From: Symsagittifera roscoffensis
Taxonomy: Eukaryota > Xenacoelomorpha > Acoela > Convolutidae
Assembly: GCF_963678635.1 (NCBI RefSeq)
Contig: NC_087065.1
Coordinates: forward strand, 3,410,001 to 3,474,000
Direction of reading: 5' to 3'
Length of the DNA: 64,000 nt
The translations under genes and the position numbers were made by a program. The notes below the pieces were generated by a model. It was given only the letters and a program-made list of their open reading frames with translations, had not been told where the DNA came from and made no database searches. Of the stretch, positions 42,701 through 54,919 are shown piece after piece; position 1 is the stretch's first letter, and the number at the start of each line of letters is the position of its first letter.

Positions 42701-45700
42701 TCTTATTTTTTCAGTGAGCTCGGCTAGCGCATCATTTATGCTATGCTTATTTCGAAATCCGAATTGTTTACCATAGAGCAACAAAATATTTCTGGATCAT
42801 GACTAGAACAGATATACAAAACACGTACATAACATTTGCTCCATGCTAGTAGTAGAAAAAGTAATTTTCATTTTTCGCTCCATCGTTTAGCAGTCCTCGA
42901 GTTTGTTTTCTTCAGTAACATTGAATGTTGAACGTAATCAATTTCTGATCTAACAAAGTTAGAAATTTGTGAGTTGTCTTCCAATTGTATTGAAAAAGTT
43001 ATTGATTTTATTGGCAATATTTTTGTCTGTTGGGATATCATCTTGACCAATGCCTGATTGTAACGGGGAACTTTACTAGTTTTGTGGCATTTGCTAGTAA
43101 TGTCATTTAAATGTTTCAATGTCTGCCTTGATTCTCCTATACAATTTTTGAATTTTTCTCATTTGTAGGCCTGTTTGCTGCTTTAACTTCTTTTTCAAAA
43201 CGATCCCCTAAAAATTTAACTTTATAAAAAAACTTAGTTATAGCAAAACTAAATAATAACAAGACTGCCCGTATCAGGGCGAAGCCCTGAATGTTCCGAC
43301 TGCTTTTTAAGGTTTATGGAGCAGCAGTAATAGGACAAAAAAATTAAATGAAAAAAAATAAAATGAAAATTTTTTTTTCTAAAATTTGATTTTTTAAATG
43401 AAAATCATCCCCCCAGACGCCATATAAAGTACAAAACTGGAGATTTCGTTCCTTGTAACAAATCAATTATGGCAAATAAGCTTCGTTCAACCAATTTGGA
43501 ACGATTTATAAGAACGATTAAATCTCCGCTTACGCGTTAAAAGCGCGAATTATATCGCGCGTTAATTGTCCCAAATTGGTCAAAATGGCCAAAGATTTAC
43601 GGACACATTTTTTCAAGTAAGTTTTGGAAATTAAGTATGTAAATTCAGCAAAAAATCAAAACCTCGATATCTCAAATTAAAAGGAAATGGAGTGTCATTT
43701 TTTAAACAGAAATCTGACTCATAGATAGTAGTCCTGTATGGGTTTTGGGTTTTAATGGGTCTTGCAAGCAGCCAACGTGTTTGGGTTTTTGTAAAACTTA
43801 CAAACCGAAAATATATCTTGCCATTTCATAGTTTTGTACCAGATAGATTTTCAAATTATAGTACAAATGAGAATTTTCAGAAAAGGAACTGTTTTCGATT
43901 TAGACAGGAATTAGACGCGGAAGACTAAGCTCGTTGAAAAATTTGCACGATCGATATCGGACCAAAAATTTCTCTGTTTTACGTTTACAAAATGGTTCAG
44001 AGAGCAAGTTAGAATCAGCTCTACTGGTTACTTTTTGTGTTTTAAAGGTAAATAATTCATTCAAAAAGTATTCCAAATGAAAAAGATTCAAGGATTAAAA
44101 CGAATATAAGCAGTTCGTATGTATGGTACTCGAAAACCGTTTACAGTTTATACTCGAGTGATTTTCAGGATTTTCTTTTCGGTATGAATCGGTTCCAGCT
44201 GAGTATAGGTGCTAAAACCGTAAATCAAAACTCTGTGTTGGAGAATGGGAACATTATTGCTAGAGTAAAAGCTCATCATTAGTCTCCTATGAACATAATG
44301 TCCTAATTTTAAACTTTACCACATCTTTTATTGAGTTCCATTTTGACAAAATTAATGTTTTACAAAAAAAAACCTTGAATCAATATAGATACCTACATTT
44401 TTGCATGCAGATTTTTTCTTGACTTCGAGTTTAACTCGAACATATGAATGAAAGCACTCAAATTTATGTTCATTTGAACGGTTTTAGTAACGTTAGCCAC
44501 CAATATATTCGTTTGAAGCCAATTATTCAGAAAACATGTCATTATGTACATCCTTAATTAAACAGCCTATCGAGGTTAGTTTGTATCGTCCGCAAATTAC
44601 AACACTTTCGCGGTGCTGCATGCTTTAGGCAAGTCATCTATATAAACAAGAAAAAGGAGAGAACCTAGAAACGAGCCCTGTGGCACCCCACAGTCTATTT
44701 TACTCCAGCTAGATGACGCTTCATTAATTTAAACACGATGCTTACAATTGCTGAGGTATGATTTGAACCATTTCAAAATGTTACTTCTGAAAGCATGCGT
44801 CTCTAATTTATGAAGCAAGATATCATATTCAATAGTATCAAATGCTTTATTCAAATCTAGGCAAAAAGTAATAAAACTTTGATGAAGGGAAAAGTCTTAT
44901 TCTTTCAGTGAGCTCGGCTAGCGCATCATTTATGTTATGCTTATTTCGAAATCCGAATTGTTTACCATAGAGCAACAAAAAATTTCTGGATCATGACTAG
45001 AACAGATATACAAAACACGTACATAACATTTGTTCCATGCTAGTAGTAGAAAAAGTAATTTTCATTTTTCGCTCCATCGTTTAGCAGTCCTCGAGTTTGT
45101 TTTCTTCAGTAACATTGAATGTTGAACGTAATCAATTTCTGATCTAACAAAGTTAGAAATTTGTGAGTTGTCTTCCAATTGTATTGAAAAAGTTATTGAT
45201 TTTATTGGCAATATTTTTGTCTGTTGGGATATCATCTTGACCAATGCCTGATTGTAACGGGGAACTTTACTAGTTTTGTGGCATTTGCTTTTCATGTCAT
45301 TTAAATGTTTCAATGTCTGCCTTGATTCTCCTATACAATTTTTGAATTTTTCTCATTTGTCGGCCTGTTTGCTGCTTTAACTTCTTTTTCAAAACGATCC
45401 CCTAAAAATTTAACTTTATAAAAAAACTTAGTTATAGCAAAACTAAATAATAACAAGGCTGCTCGTATCAGGGCGAAGCCCTGAATGTTCCGACTGCTTT
45501 TTAAGGTTTATGGAGCAGCAGTAATAGGACAAAAAAATTAAATGAAAAAAAAAATAAAATGAAAACTTTTTTTCTAAAATTTGATTTTTTTAATGAAAAT
45601 CATTCCCCCAGACGCCATATAAAGTACAAAACTGGAGATTTCGTTCCTTGTAACAAATCAATTATGGCAAATAAGCTTCGTTCAACCAACTTGGAACGAT

Positions 45701-48700
45701 TTATAAGAACGATTAAATCTCCGCTTACGCGTTAAAAGCGCGAATTATATCGCGCGTTAATTGTCCCAAATTGGTCAAAATGGCCAAAATGGCAATATTT
45801 AAACCCTCATAACTCTACGAAAATTGATCACAGGTGAAATTTTTTTTTCAAATTTAAGCTCAGGGCAACAATACCTTTTGAATGATATAAAAAAATTCCG
45901 TCAAAAATGGCTAGTTAAAAAGTCGCAATTTGTCTGAAAAAAAAACCCACCCCGAGCACAAATATTCGGTTTCTTTCGTATCGAAAGTCGGAACAATAAA
46001 ACTTAGTAAAACAATAATTATTAATTTTTAACTTAGTAAAAGTTTTAACCATAATCAAAAATTCGGAATCATTCTAGCTAATTCTCCATTTTTATGCGCA
46101 CCTTTTTTTTTATTCTCAGGTTTCTAAGGTAATTAATGAACCAGGAGGTTTTTTTGTTGACTTGTTTCTTGTTGTTTCTGTTTGGCACAAAACATATGAA
46201 GAAATTCTTCGGAAGAGTTTAAAAGATCAGAAGCTTTATCTGGGTCCTTCATTTCATAAAAGTCCTGTTTGGCTGTTTCAATTCTTTGTTCTGTCATTTC
46301 TAGAAACGCATTCACTTGTATTCGGTTTCTAATGAAAGATTTATCGCAGAAAGGGATTTTATTATCAAAAATCTGGCATTTGATCAACTAATCTGTGTAC
46401 CGGGTAATGATCTGATGACTTTTCAGTATTAGAAGCTACTGACTGTGTTTTCGACATGTTCTGGACGATAAATTGATCTTATCAAGCTGAACTGCTGGCT
46501 GTTATACGAGTTAGTTCACGGCTGTAAATGGAAAACTCATTTGAATAGACAGTTCAAATAAATTCTCGAAAGTAATTTTTCTTGCCTTAAATCGAAATTC
46601 AACTCGCCTCAAATTGAACGAATGATTAAGAGTTTTGCCATTTTCCAAAAAAACTAATCAAGTTTCTCAACAAACTGAAGTTAGTTGAATTCAGTTGGAT
46701 TATAGATTACGCACAAGGAACATTTGTAATTTTTTGCTACATCAAACAGAAGACTTTCATCAAAAGGCTAATCAAGTTGACTGAGTGTACAGCACGTATT
46801 TCGTGTTTGGAGCATGACACCACCACTGAGTTTTATATGATTTTTTGTACTGACTAGTTAAAACCGCTGACTAACCAAATTCCAGCTACAGCTACTTACA
46901 GTTTTCAGTAAGGCAATAAATATCAGGTGGATACTCAAGGCTTAAAATATGTGCTTCCAATTGATCAAAGTGAGCTTTCAAAGATCATGTTTGTGTGCAT
47001 AACGGACATTTTTAATTATTGGTCAGTGTTGTATTTTGCGTTAATTTCGACAGCAACATTATAAAGGAAAACAACTTAGCTCATTATTGGTCTTATATTG
47101 GAGATCTATGCCGCCGTCGTATAAGTTGGTTTGTTTATGTAGCCGATGTTCATTATGGAAGGTGTAGAAAATGTTTCCTTCTTTGTTTTAGGCGTTCAAC
47201 ATCCGTGTGACGCGCTTTATCATCGTTAAAAAAACAGTCCGCGCTGGGTTTATAAGTTCGAAAGTCTTATTGTTGTGAAAGTTTACTATACTTTTTTGTT
47301 CACTCTTTTTCTTCCCTTCGATCCACTTTTGCCATTCTTTTCGAAAACATCACAATGATGGGTTGCACCAATCCATCTCTGGAAGGCAATTGATGAATGA
47401 CAGATATGTCAGTTGGCTCTACGGCAGCATTGATCGCACCAAACATTTCAATAACTTTCTTCAACGTAGTTTCTGAAGGCTCGTTTGTGGTTCTTCCGTT
47501 TTCGATAGTTGTCGTATCTTCTTTCCAGCCAATTATCATAACGTTGTCTCTTCTACTGTGGGTTTTCAATTTTTCAGTTTCGTTCTACTGGGTCATTCAC
47601 TCACTAAATTCATCATCTTTAATGTCAAAAACGTCTTTTTTAATGCGTTCTACTGCTTTCTAACTGCGTCCGCAATTGATACTTGCAACCGTTTTTAATT
47701 TGCTCTACTAATAAGGGTTTTGCATCCGTAAGTGATCTTTGTATCGCAGCGTCAAAAATCTGCTGCATTTGAAGTTTCAACTTGTGGGCTTTTTTCATTC
47801 AGGGTACTTAGAACAACACCTGGCCTCTTGTGCGCTGACTTCATTGCAGGAGTTGTCTAGATATCTTAACTCTGGGATCACTGTACTATTCTCTTCCCTC
47901 GTTGTTCTCAATTAAGACGTTGTTTTCCTATGTTCTGAACTGCGGATAAGATTGGCGAATCACCAGACATTTTACCACTCTGAAACTTTAATATGTTTAT
48001 TGCAACAATTTATCGAAATAGGGAGAAGACCGTTCACTTGCGTAAAAGTAGTATTTTTCAGCGCATCAGGTTTGAGCGTAGTACATGCTGGCCTTATTGA
48101 CTGAATTGTTATTTTCTTTTATGGGGAGATTGTTCACTTGGTCTTATCAGGGGGAGGTTGTTCACATGGACTAAATACGGTTAAGCGCAGAAACAAAATT
48201 ATTTTTAGTTCATTGATTTGTTCATACTTGGTATCCACCCGCAAGTCTTTCTGTTATTTTTAAAATATAGCTCAGATAAGTTCCGGAGGGTATTCATCGT
48301 GGACTAAAAAAATCTGCTTGCCATTTTATTTTAGTGGGATAGTTACATTTCTAAGGCTCTAACCGCTCCACCAGGGGCGGATCTTGGATTTTCTCGAAGG
48401 GGGAGGGCGGATTTTCAAGTGTTTGGTCGACCAAATTGTTGTTTCGGCACTCCTAAAGCACTAAAAAGACCCTATTTTGACATATTTTTCTGCGCCGCTG
48501 GCACGTTTTTGAAAAAACTGGTCAAAAGGCTGTTTTTGGGCACTTATTATAAAGTTTTGGCAAAAATTGGCTTTTTAGGTGCGTGCTTCCCTTCAAGTTT
48601 AAAATATATTGGCGTCAAAAGCGTCCCCCCTAAATCCACCCCTGCGCTCAACCACTTGTAAATTTTAACTTGAGAAACGTTTGTTGACCTTGTCAGATTT

Positions 48701-51700
48701 AATCAGTTATGGGTTGTAAAATAATTACTATAAACAAACACTTCTGATCTGCATACCTTAACCTTGTAAAGCAGCATGTCGCAGCATACAACTGAGATTG
48801 GAGGGGGGATTTTCAGCGCCTATCAAGAAAATGGGAAACTGGGTTGATCATATTAAGTTTGCGCCAACGTATTCCTAGGCTAAAACCTCGAAGTTCTGTG
48901 GATTATCAAATATTCGGCGATGTCTCTCAAACGTTCTTGATTTCAGGACTAGAGAACTGTCGAGATGATCTTCTAGTTGAGTTGTTTCGCCAGAGCAAAT
49001 CTGCCCCAGACTACGATCACAACGTCCAAATCATCAGACACTTCTTCTCAGACGTCGAGAAACTCTTTTTCAAACTACACCGCAAAATAATGGAAGACTA
49101 CCTACCCAGATTCCTGGAATTAGCGAACACAAATCCAGCTGAATTGACGAATATTGCCAGAATAATATGGCGAGAAGAAGCGAAGAACAAATTATGCAGA
49201 GAAGTGAAGGAGAAAGAAGGAATCGACAGTCCCGATCGACTCAACGGGAACCGCGAGTGGCGCGATGATTGCCTGAAACGCTTCGACGAAATAATTTCTC
49301 AAAGAATTGAAAAGTATTTCTCGGAATTGATGAAGTTCTTGGAGCGAGGAGAGTTCTATAACAAGACGGATGTCTTTGGAATCGAAGTCCAGAAAATTAA
49401 ATTACAGGTTGTGCAAGATTTGAAGACGATCAAGTTCCATGTTGTGAAATGTTTCCCGCCTGATTTTGCCAAAGAGGTTTGGAATTACCCGGATTTGTAT
49501 GATTTCTTTGTAAATCTGATTCATCGGAAAATGAAAGAGTGGACTTTCAAAGTTTGCCACGAAGTAAGTGAGCCGAAGTTTAATGAGCAAGAAAGGTTTG
49601 CGCAGAAAACTTTGATTCTTCAAATGCTTTACTTTGTGCGTTTTCAATATATGGGAACTGAATTCATGGGCTTGCCGGAACTTGAAATTGATGTTTCGAA
49701 GGTGTCAGATATTTTGGACCAGGGCGAAATTGACACTATGGAAACTCAGTTCCAGGAAATCACGGAGGAGTCGTTAATGAAGTACTCCGAGAACTGTCTG
49801 GAAACTGAAGTCAGAACTTGGAGGAATCCTAAACAGGACAATTCCGGAAATTATATAATGCCGAAAGTGGTCGGTGGGTTGAGATATACACAGTTACATA
49901 TCGATTTGTTCCAAGCTATCAACACGACATTTGAGTCGGTCGCTTTTGATAAGAAGATTCCGGCTAATATAACATACAACGTGGGCATCAGTGCTTTGGA
50001 GTATTACAACTCGTTTGGAGATAATTACGAAGCAGAACTGAGAAGGTATTTCTGAATACTTTTAACTGAATCTAATTTCAAATTTAAAAGTTTTACTAGT
50101 AATTTGTGATAAAAAAAATAATTTCTGATAGTATAACATGAACAGATTAGCGGCAAATCTCTGGAATAAGAATTTGTTAATCTTGAATTTCCTAATTTAA
50201 AAAAATGGAGTTTCTGCGATTCGGAGAGGTTCTATGAAAGGCTTTGCAGTCTGTCTAAGCAAAGTCCGTTTCTCTTGAAAGCGATTTAATTAAAAGCTAT
50301 TTAATTTTAACAGTAGCAGTGATATAATTGGTCTTTTAATTTTTTCAACAAAATGAGCGTGTTTGTCAGGTTCTACGAAGACTGGAAAAATGCGAGGGAG
50401 TTTTCGGACAGCGACAAGACTGCCTACTTTCTCGCAGTCATGGTGGCCAACATCAACTGCTGCGCCTCAATTGCTGAGAACAACGTGGAAAAACTGTCCA
50501 AGAAGTTCCTCACGTCTGGAGACTGGATGGACGACCAGAAAGAGAGAATCCAGAATCTGACCCAGAAGGTCAAGCGTAGATTCATCATGATTGCTGCAGT
50601 GTGTGCCAAGGAGTTGGTCTATGGTAACTTCAGGTGCTATTTTTTGTGATTGTTTATTTTTTACTTCATCGAAAAGAAGCATCAGCACATATGAAGTAGT
50701 TTTGTTTTCCATCCTCAAATTACAAATTTGTATATGAATCAGTTTGTTGCCCGAATAACCAAAAATTTGCATATCGCTTTTAAAATTGTTCGTTTGATAA
50801 ATGTTCTCTGAAAGGCAATAGTCAGAGTTTAGTGGACAAAAAGTTCGAATCCAAAAGCAATAAAACTAGCCCAAATGAGAGTATAATGAATATGAATTAC
50901 AATTTTAGTTTCTGGACCAAGGAAGCATATCTGGACAATCTGATGAGCAGAGACGTGTGGTTGGTGGATGAGGCGGAACCCCTCTGCGAGTCCATCTCGA
51001 TGACGGTGACTGACTTCCTAGAGAATGATCTGAACACTCTCCAACCTGCTTATGCGGAGTTGTTTGTGAACACGTGTCAAACCGAGATCGCAGTCGCATA
51101 TCTGAAGAAACTGATGGTGAAACGAACTTTTGGAGGTAAATCAAAATCTATTAAAACGTCTCAAGTACTTGATTACGAAGCTATTTGTCCTCTTTGGGGG
51201 TGTGATTATTAAATAGAAAAACTGTTTTGCCTTTCATGTTGTCAATAAGTCGATTATTTACTTTCATGATGAAGAGCCGATGAACGTAGTTTTTTTCAGG
51301 AAAAGTCGTAAAATTTGTTCAGGCTCAAATTTACTTTTTTGCCGTTTGGCTGTTGAGCTAAAGTGCACTTCTATTCCTTAGTTAAAAGTAAGGCAAACTC
51401 CATTATTGAACAGCGAAAGTGTAAAGTTCACGAAAAGTATGATCGACTTCTAATTTCAAAAAAGATTTCCCAGCGAAATAAAAATTTAACTTGTTGATCC
51501 AGTTTTCTCAAATTGGGTTAATTTTATCAAAAATGGCCAATGATAATTTTTTCTGGAAATTCAGAGTTTTAAGGCATCTATTTTAGTTTGAATTTCGAAA
51601 GTTGACATTTTTTCGTGATTTTTTATCTTGAACAACCACAACATAATGAAAGAGGAGCAGGTGTTATAACTAGAGAAGCTGCAAAAATATTACAAAAGAA

Positions 51701-53702
51701 AACTTTTCGAAACCGTGAATAACAGAATTGTCTTGTGCTAATTTCAATGGCGCCATTGTTTGCATGTTGTCTAATGTTGCATGTTGATTGTACAAGAGTT
51801 CATAGTGAAAGAGGTGTCCCAGAAGATGCCTCTGGCCCGCTCGGTTAGTGTGCGTCTGGCCAATAAGCAGCCAGGAGCTGCCGGTCAGACGTCTACAATG
51901 ACAAAAAGAGAAAGACGCAGATCCGCTTTTGCAAATGCTTTGCAGAAGAGCTTTGATGGTAAAATGCAGAAGCAAAAAATGACAATGCAGTGAAGCGGCG
52001 AATGTTCTATATCCTTAAATTGACTTAATTATTCTCTAACTGACTGATACATCACCTTAGTAGCAATTGAGTAGTAGTTCGTCCAATTTCTAGAGGTTCA
52101 AAGCTTTCTCAGAAATTCGGCGTTAATTGTACCAATGTTGAGCAGTGCAATTGAATTGTACAACTGTTGCTTGCTCATCTGAAAATATTTGTCTCTTTAG
52201 TGTAAAGATGTTTTTAGAAAATTGTTCTTCACGTTTGATGTGCCAATAAATTGAAAATACTGAAACTATTAAAGCTCTTCAGAGAAGAAGAACACTAACA
52301 TTAAGAAGAAGACTTAATATGTTAATATCATCAAATAAGTGAAAGCAAAATTTATAAATAACTCACTTGAGAGGATAGCTAACGAATCCATCGATATCCA
52401 AAGCTTTACTGCCCAAATCTTGAATCAATAAAACTGAACATCGTTTATAAATTATCATTTAAAGTTATAAATTATGATTATAACATATTTTATCAGACGA
52501 ATTGATGATTTTTGACGAATTAATGTTCCGACAACCCCCTATGGGTGGGAAGGAACGATGGCGTAGTCTGTTTTAGCCAACTTTGACCTCGTCGGGGTTC
52601 AAGTGTGCCGGCTGTCTCGTTAAAACCTTTTGAGCCGTGGTTTGAATTCTGAAAAAAAAACGAGAAAAACTGGCCCGATTTTTTTTTGTTTTTTTTCTTG
52701 CAATTATTTTTTACGAAGTATTGATAATTGTGTAGATGTTTAGTTGAATTGCGTTTGCTTTTTGTGGGCAGCTATGGAATCTCAACATAGATATAGGTAT
52801 CTCATATCACTGTGGTTATGTGAATAATAATTTGTTTCCTGTTTCAGGAGCCCTGTCGGCGGCTAATTTTGAGGACAGACAGAAGATAGCATATAAGATG
52901 AAGAAGGAAGCAGATACACTGCACAAGTACTTTATAGACAAATTGGAGACACTCAAAGGCTGTGCCATATCACACTCGGAGGGACCACTGCAGGTATGTG
53001 CTTTTCCCCCACTGTTTAGGAGTCGATGAACGTAGTTAAGTTTCTAATATAAGTCGTGACGGTTTCATTTTTTTTAAAGAAGTTTCTGAAAATTTGATCA
53101 CGCTCAAATTTTATTTTCGCGATTTGATTTTTGATTTCTTTTTAAGTTCTCTTCATTTCCTTTATTTAAATCGAAGGCAAACTTCACTATCGAAGTAAGG
53201 TAAGACAAGGAAGGAACGAACATGTCAGCTGTTCAGCTCAATTCGGCGAAATTCTGCTGTGTCTAATTAATTAAAACCCCATGCATATACCCACATGCAT
53301 TTTTTGTTATTTTTCTGGGCGGAGAATTGTTCCGTTAGTCTCACCAGCAGCGAGTGCGGATCATTGTGGGCTTCGATCCTTTGACCTTTCGACACGGAGG
53401 CGCTGACCTTAGACTCTACTTCCCCACTGCTCTCTCAATATTTGTGGTTCTTTTTTTTTCAGGCTGTAGTGAGCACTGCTGACATCTACCTGACAAACAA
53501 AGACATGATGATCGTTATATTGGGGGCACTATGCAAGAACTATCCCGATGCTACTCCAACTCAACTGGAACGTCTCATCGGGTTCCACGAGGAGTTCCGG
53601 GGAGAAGCCGGACGAAACGGAGTCAAATCTGCGTTTGCCTCGGTGCCGAAAGGACAAGCCAGTCGGTCAACCGTTTTTAGCCACCCAGAATTGAGGGTCT
53701 AA
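39767..53702 (+). CDS. EXOC3: EXOC3/SEC6, exocyst subunit
   Basis: Exons 39767-39853, 40257-40433, 40768-40984, 48947-50045, 50370-50623, 50815-51135, [51797-51958 optional], 52848-52993, 53463-53702; all phases agree. The product is 846 residues, or 900 with the optional exon (human 745). SEC6 is a core rod subunit of the exocyst that tethers secretory vesicles at the plasma membrane. N-terminal RLRTAIKSQLDGIKTGLTQL, the HSQLLAAKENF segment, the V(V/M)KCFPPDF motif mid-protein and C-terminal IVILGALCKNYPDATPTQLERL follow the family order. The first exon gives a short acidic/Ser leader (MVPMSKHRQSVSG...FKRALEQ); ATG 39776 is an in-frame alternative. The exon 5/6 junction has two frame-preserving solutions. 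Several introns hold SINEs, and intron 3 is nearly 8 kb. Confidence 0.92.
41399..43592. repeat. 2.2-kb tandem duplication, unit 1
   Basis: It begins AGATTTACGGACACATTTTT and is nearly identical to unit 2 at an offset of 2,194 bp, with scattered substitutions and small indels. The junction is abrupt (GGTCAAAATGGCCA|AAGATTTACG). Confidence 0.9.
42385..42780 (-). pseudogene. LINE reverse transcriptase fragment, copy 1 (dead)
   Basis: On the minus strand it reads GKQFGFRNKHSINDALAEL, a frameshift, then CLDLNKAFDTIEYDILLHKL, KWFKSYLSNCKHRV, a stop, IDCGVPQGSFLGSLLFLVYI, DDLPKA, a stop, and FADDTN. That is RT palm order of CR1/Jockey-like non-LTR elements, with the catalytic FADD still visible. 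At least one frameshift and two stops disable it. Confidence 0.88.
43593..45787. repeat. 2.2-kb tandem duplication, unit 2
   Basis: Second copy. Past its end the sequence continues AATGGCAATATTTAAACCC, the outer part of the same repeat, which is missing between the units. Confidence 0.9.
44578..44972 (-). pseudogene. LINE reverse transcriptase fragment, copy 2 (dead)
   Basis: Same fragment in the second duplication unit, with the same frameshift and stop codons. The damage therefore predates the duplication and both copies descend from one dead element. Confidence 0.88.
47300..47970 (-). pseudogene. LINE ORF1-like remnant
   Basis: The 47300-47569 part is open on the minus strand, with RRDNVMIIGWKED, IEMFGAIN, ISVIHQLPSRDGLVQPIIVMF and KRMAKV, the RNA-binding-type ORF1 pattern found before the RT ORF in CR1/Tx1-like elements. 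Sequence up to 47970 reads as a stop-interrupted continuation (MSGDSPIL..., KPLLVEQIK). It is upstream of, and on the same strand as, the RT remnants. Confidence 0.6.
48372..48644. mobile_element. Non-autonomous hAT-type MITE, copy 3 (internally deleted)
   Basis: TIRs CAGGGGCGGATCTTGG and TAAATCCACCCCTG are flanked by CGCTCCAC (48364-48371) and CGCTCAAC (48645-48652), an 8-bp duplication with one mismatch. At 273 bp it is about 150 bp shorter than the other copies. Confidence 0.85.
51272..51620. repeat. 430-bp dispersed repeat, EXOC3 intron copy
   Basis: Begins AGAGCCGATGAACGTAGTT, followed by the family blocks in order (GTTCAGGCTCAAA, AACAGCGAAAGTGTAAAG, CCCAGCGAAATAAAA, GATCCAGTTTTCTCAAATTG). 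Confidence 0.7.
51797..51958 (+). other. Candidate symmetric cassette exon of EXOC3 (54 codons)
   Basis: Acceptor TTGTACAAG, donor GATG|GTAAAA, phase 1 at both ends, open throughout. It would insert a basic Ser/Arg-rich segment (KMPLARSVSVRLANKQPG...TKRERRRSAFANALQK) between KRTFG and ALSAANFEDRQ. The human protein aligns without it. The polypyrimidine tract is poor, so it may be alternative or spurious. Confidence 0.4.
52540..52650 (+). mobile_element. tRNA-derived SINE fragment (family D) in EXOC3 intron
   Basis: GATGGCGTAGTCTG (box A-like) and GTCGGGGTTCAAGTGTG (box B-like) have tRNA spacing and are more GC-rich than the surroundings. An A-run and T-runs follow at 52651-52700. Confidence 0.45.
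53275..53440 (-). mobile_element. SINE-B copy, minus strand, in last EXOC3 intron
   Basis: On the minus strand: GGGGAAGTAGAGTCTAAGGT, then GATCGAAGCCCACAATGATC and CCGCCCAGAAAAATAAC, matching the head of the 21738-22013 element. It ends within 25 bp of the 53463 acceptor. Confidence 0.7.
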
Positions 53703-54919
53703 TCTAATCCTGGCTTTATGCAATGAATCCTGGACGACCCCTGATAAGACTACGAGAGATCTACGGAACCCCTTATTTATATCATTTATTTTGAGTAAAA
53801 ATATGATTTTGATCAAAAATTGTCTATTTAGTTGTAAAAATTTGTAAATTTTTGAATAATTTTTTCAAACCCCAATTGCTTTGCGGCCGTAATGACTCAT
53901 GTTTTGTTTATTCTCAAGGTCTTTAAATGAGAGTTTGACACAATTTTGTTATGTCAGCTGAAGCAGTATGGATATTCAAATTCAGTACACATTCGAGATA
54001 ATGCAGTTTGATGTATTGTTGGTGGTCTGATTTTAGCTTTACAGAGATCTCGAATGTCTGATTTAAAGCAGGATCTACTAGGCGCTAAACGTCAAAATTT
54101 TAGGATAAATATTTGGCCAGAGCAAATTGACTATCAAGCAAAATAGCACTAGAGCTTTGAGGCTTATTCATGCAAGCGCTTTAATTAGATTACAAAAGCG
54201 CATTGCTTCTATTGATTCATCGAGTAACGAGCCTTAGTGAAAAAATAGCTCTCAAAATATCAAATAGTTAGATTATTAGTGACGGTATGCTTATTTCAGA
54301 CGTTTGAATGTTTTAACAATTTTTTTCAACTGCGTCATTTTCACGTTCTGCTTGGTTGCTGTACGCAAAGCACGGTAGCTGCAACTTTTATGGTTTTAAC
54401 AAATCACGCAAAAAGAGAAAATATTCAAAATTTTGCAAGGTTTGTTTGTGGCAGAGAAATTAACAATTCGGCGGCTGAATTTATTTACCAATCAGCGTGA
54501 CATTTTCACTGCGATGTTAAATATGAGAGTAATGTCCGATTATTTACTCAAGTTTTGAAGTAAATATTCTAGAACTTGAAGCTAATCGAATTATAACTTA
54601 ACGTCATTTGATCATTTTCGAATCATCAAAATTATTACAATTAACGAACGAGCTAAGTTAATTTGAAGAATAAATATAACCCTACTATTGAGAGAAACGA
54701 AGACTCATAGAAGATTTAGATCATTTAGTTTTCCAAAAAAATAGTTTCCGTTGTTGTCAGATTGGCTCTGTCGTAATAACAGCCAAATTAGCGACAATCT
54801 ACCCCAAAAATTTATCTCGAATATTCGGTTTTTGAATATCAATTACAACGTCTAAGTTTGTGCGGAAGAAACGAACGAGCTTTATGCTCAAGCGAATGGG
54901 AAGAAGATACATATCAACC
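53703..54919 (+). other. EXOC3-ZFYVE28 intergenic region
   Basis: 1.2 kb of AT-rich sequence with the EXOC3 3' UTR and presumably the ZFYVE28 promoter. No AATAAA stands out near the EXOC3 stop, and I recognise no repeat. Confidence 0.5.

Larger units (their letters stand above)
40985..48946 (+). other. EXOC3 intron 3 (about 8 kb), retroelement-filled
   Basis: Contents: a 2.2-kb tandem duplication with LINE reverse-transcriptase remnants (41399-45787), a repeat block shared with 59.4-59.8 kb (about 45560-45990), a LINE ORF1 remnant on the minus strand (47300-47970) and a hAT-type MITE (48372-48644). It ends with acceptor TTTCAG at 48946. Confidence 0.7.

Noticed and set aside
41399-45787. Active LINE
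   Set aside because: The RT frame carries a frameshift and stops in both copies, and no endonuclease domain was found.
54860-54883. Non-ATG (GTG) start for ZFYVE28
   Set aside because: The family start aligns with the ATG at 54920, and ATGs at 54884 and 54896 are also available; GTG is not needed.
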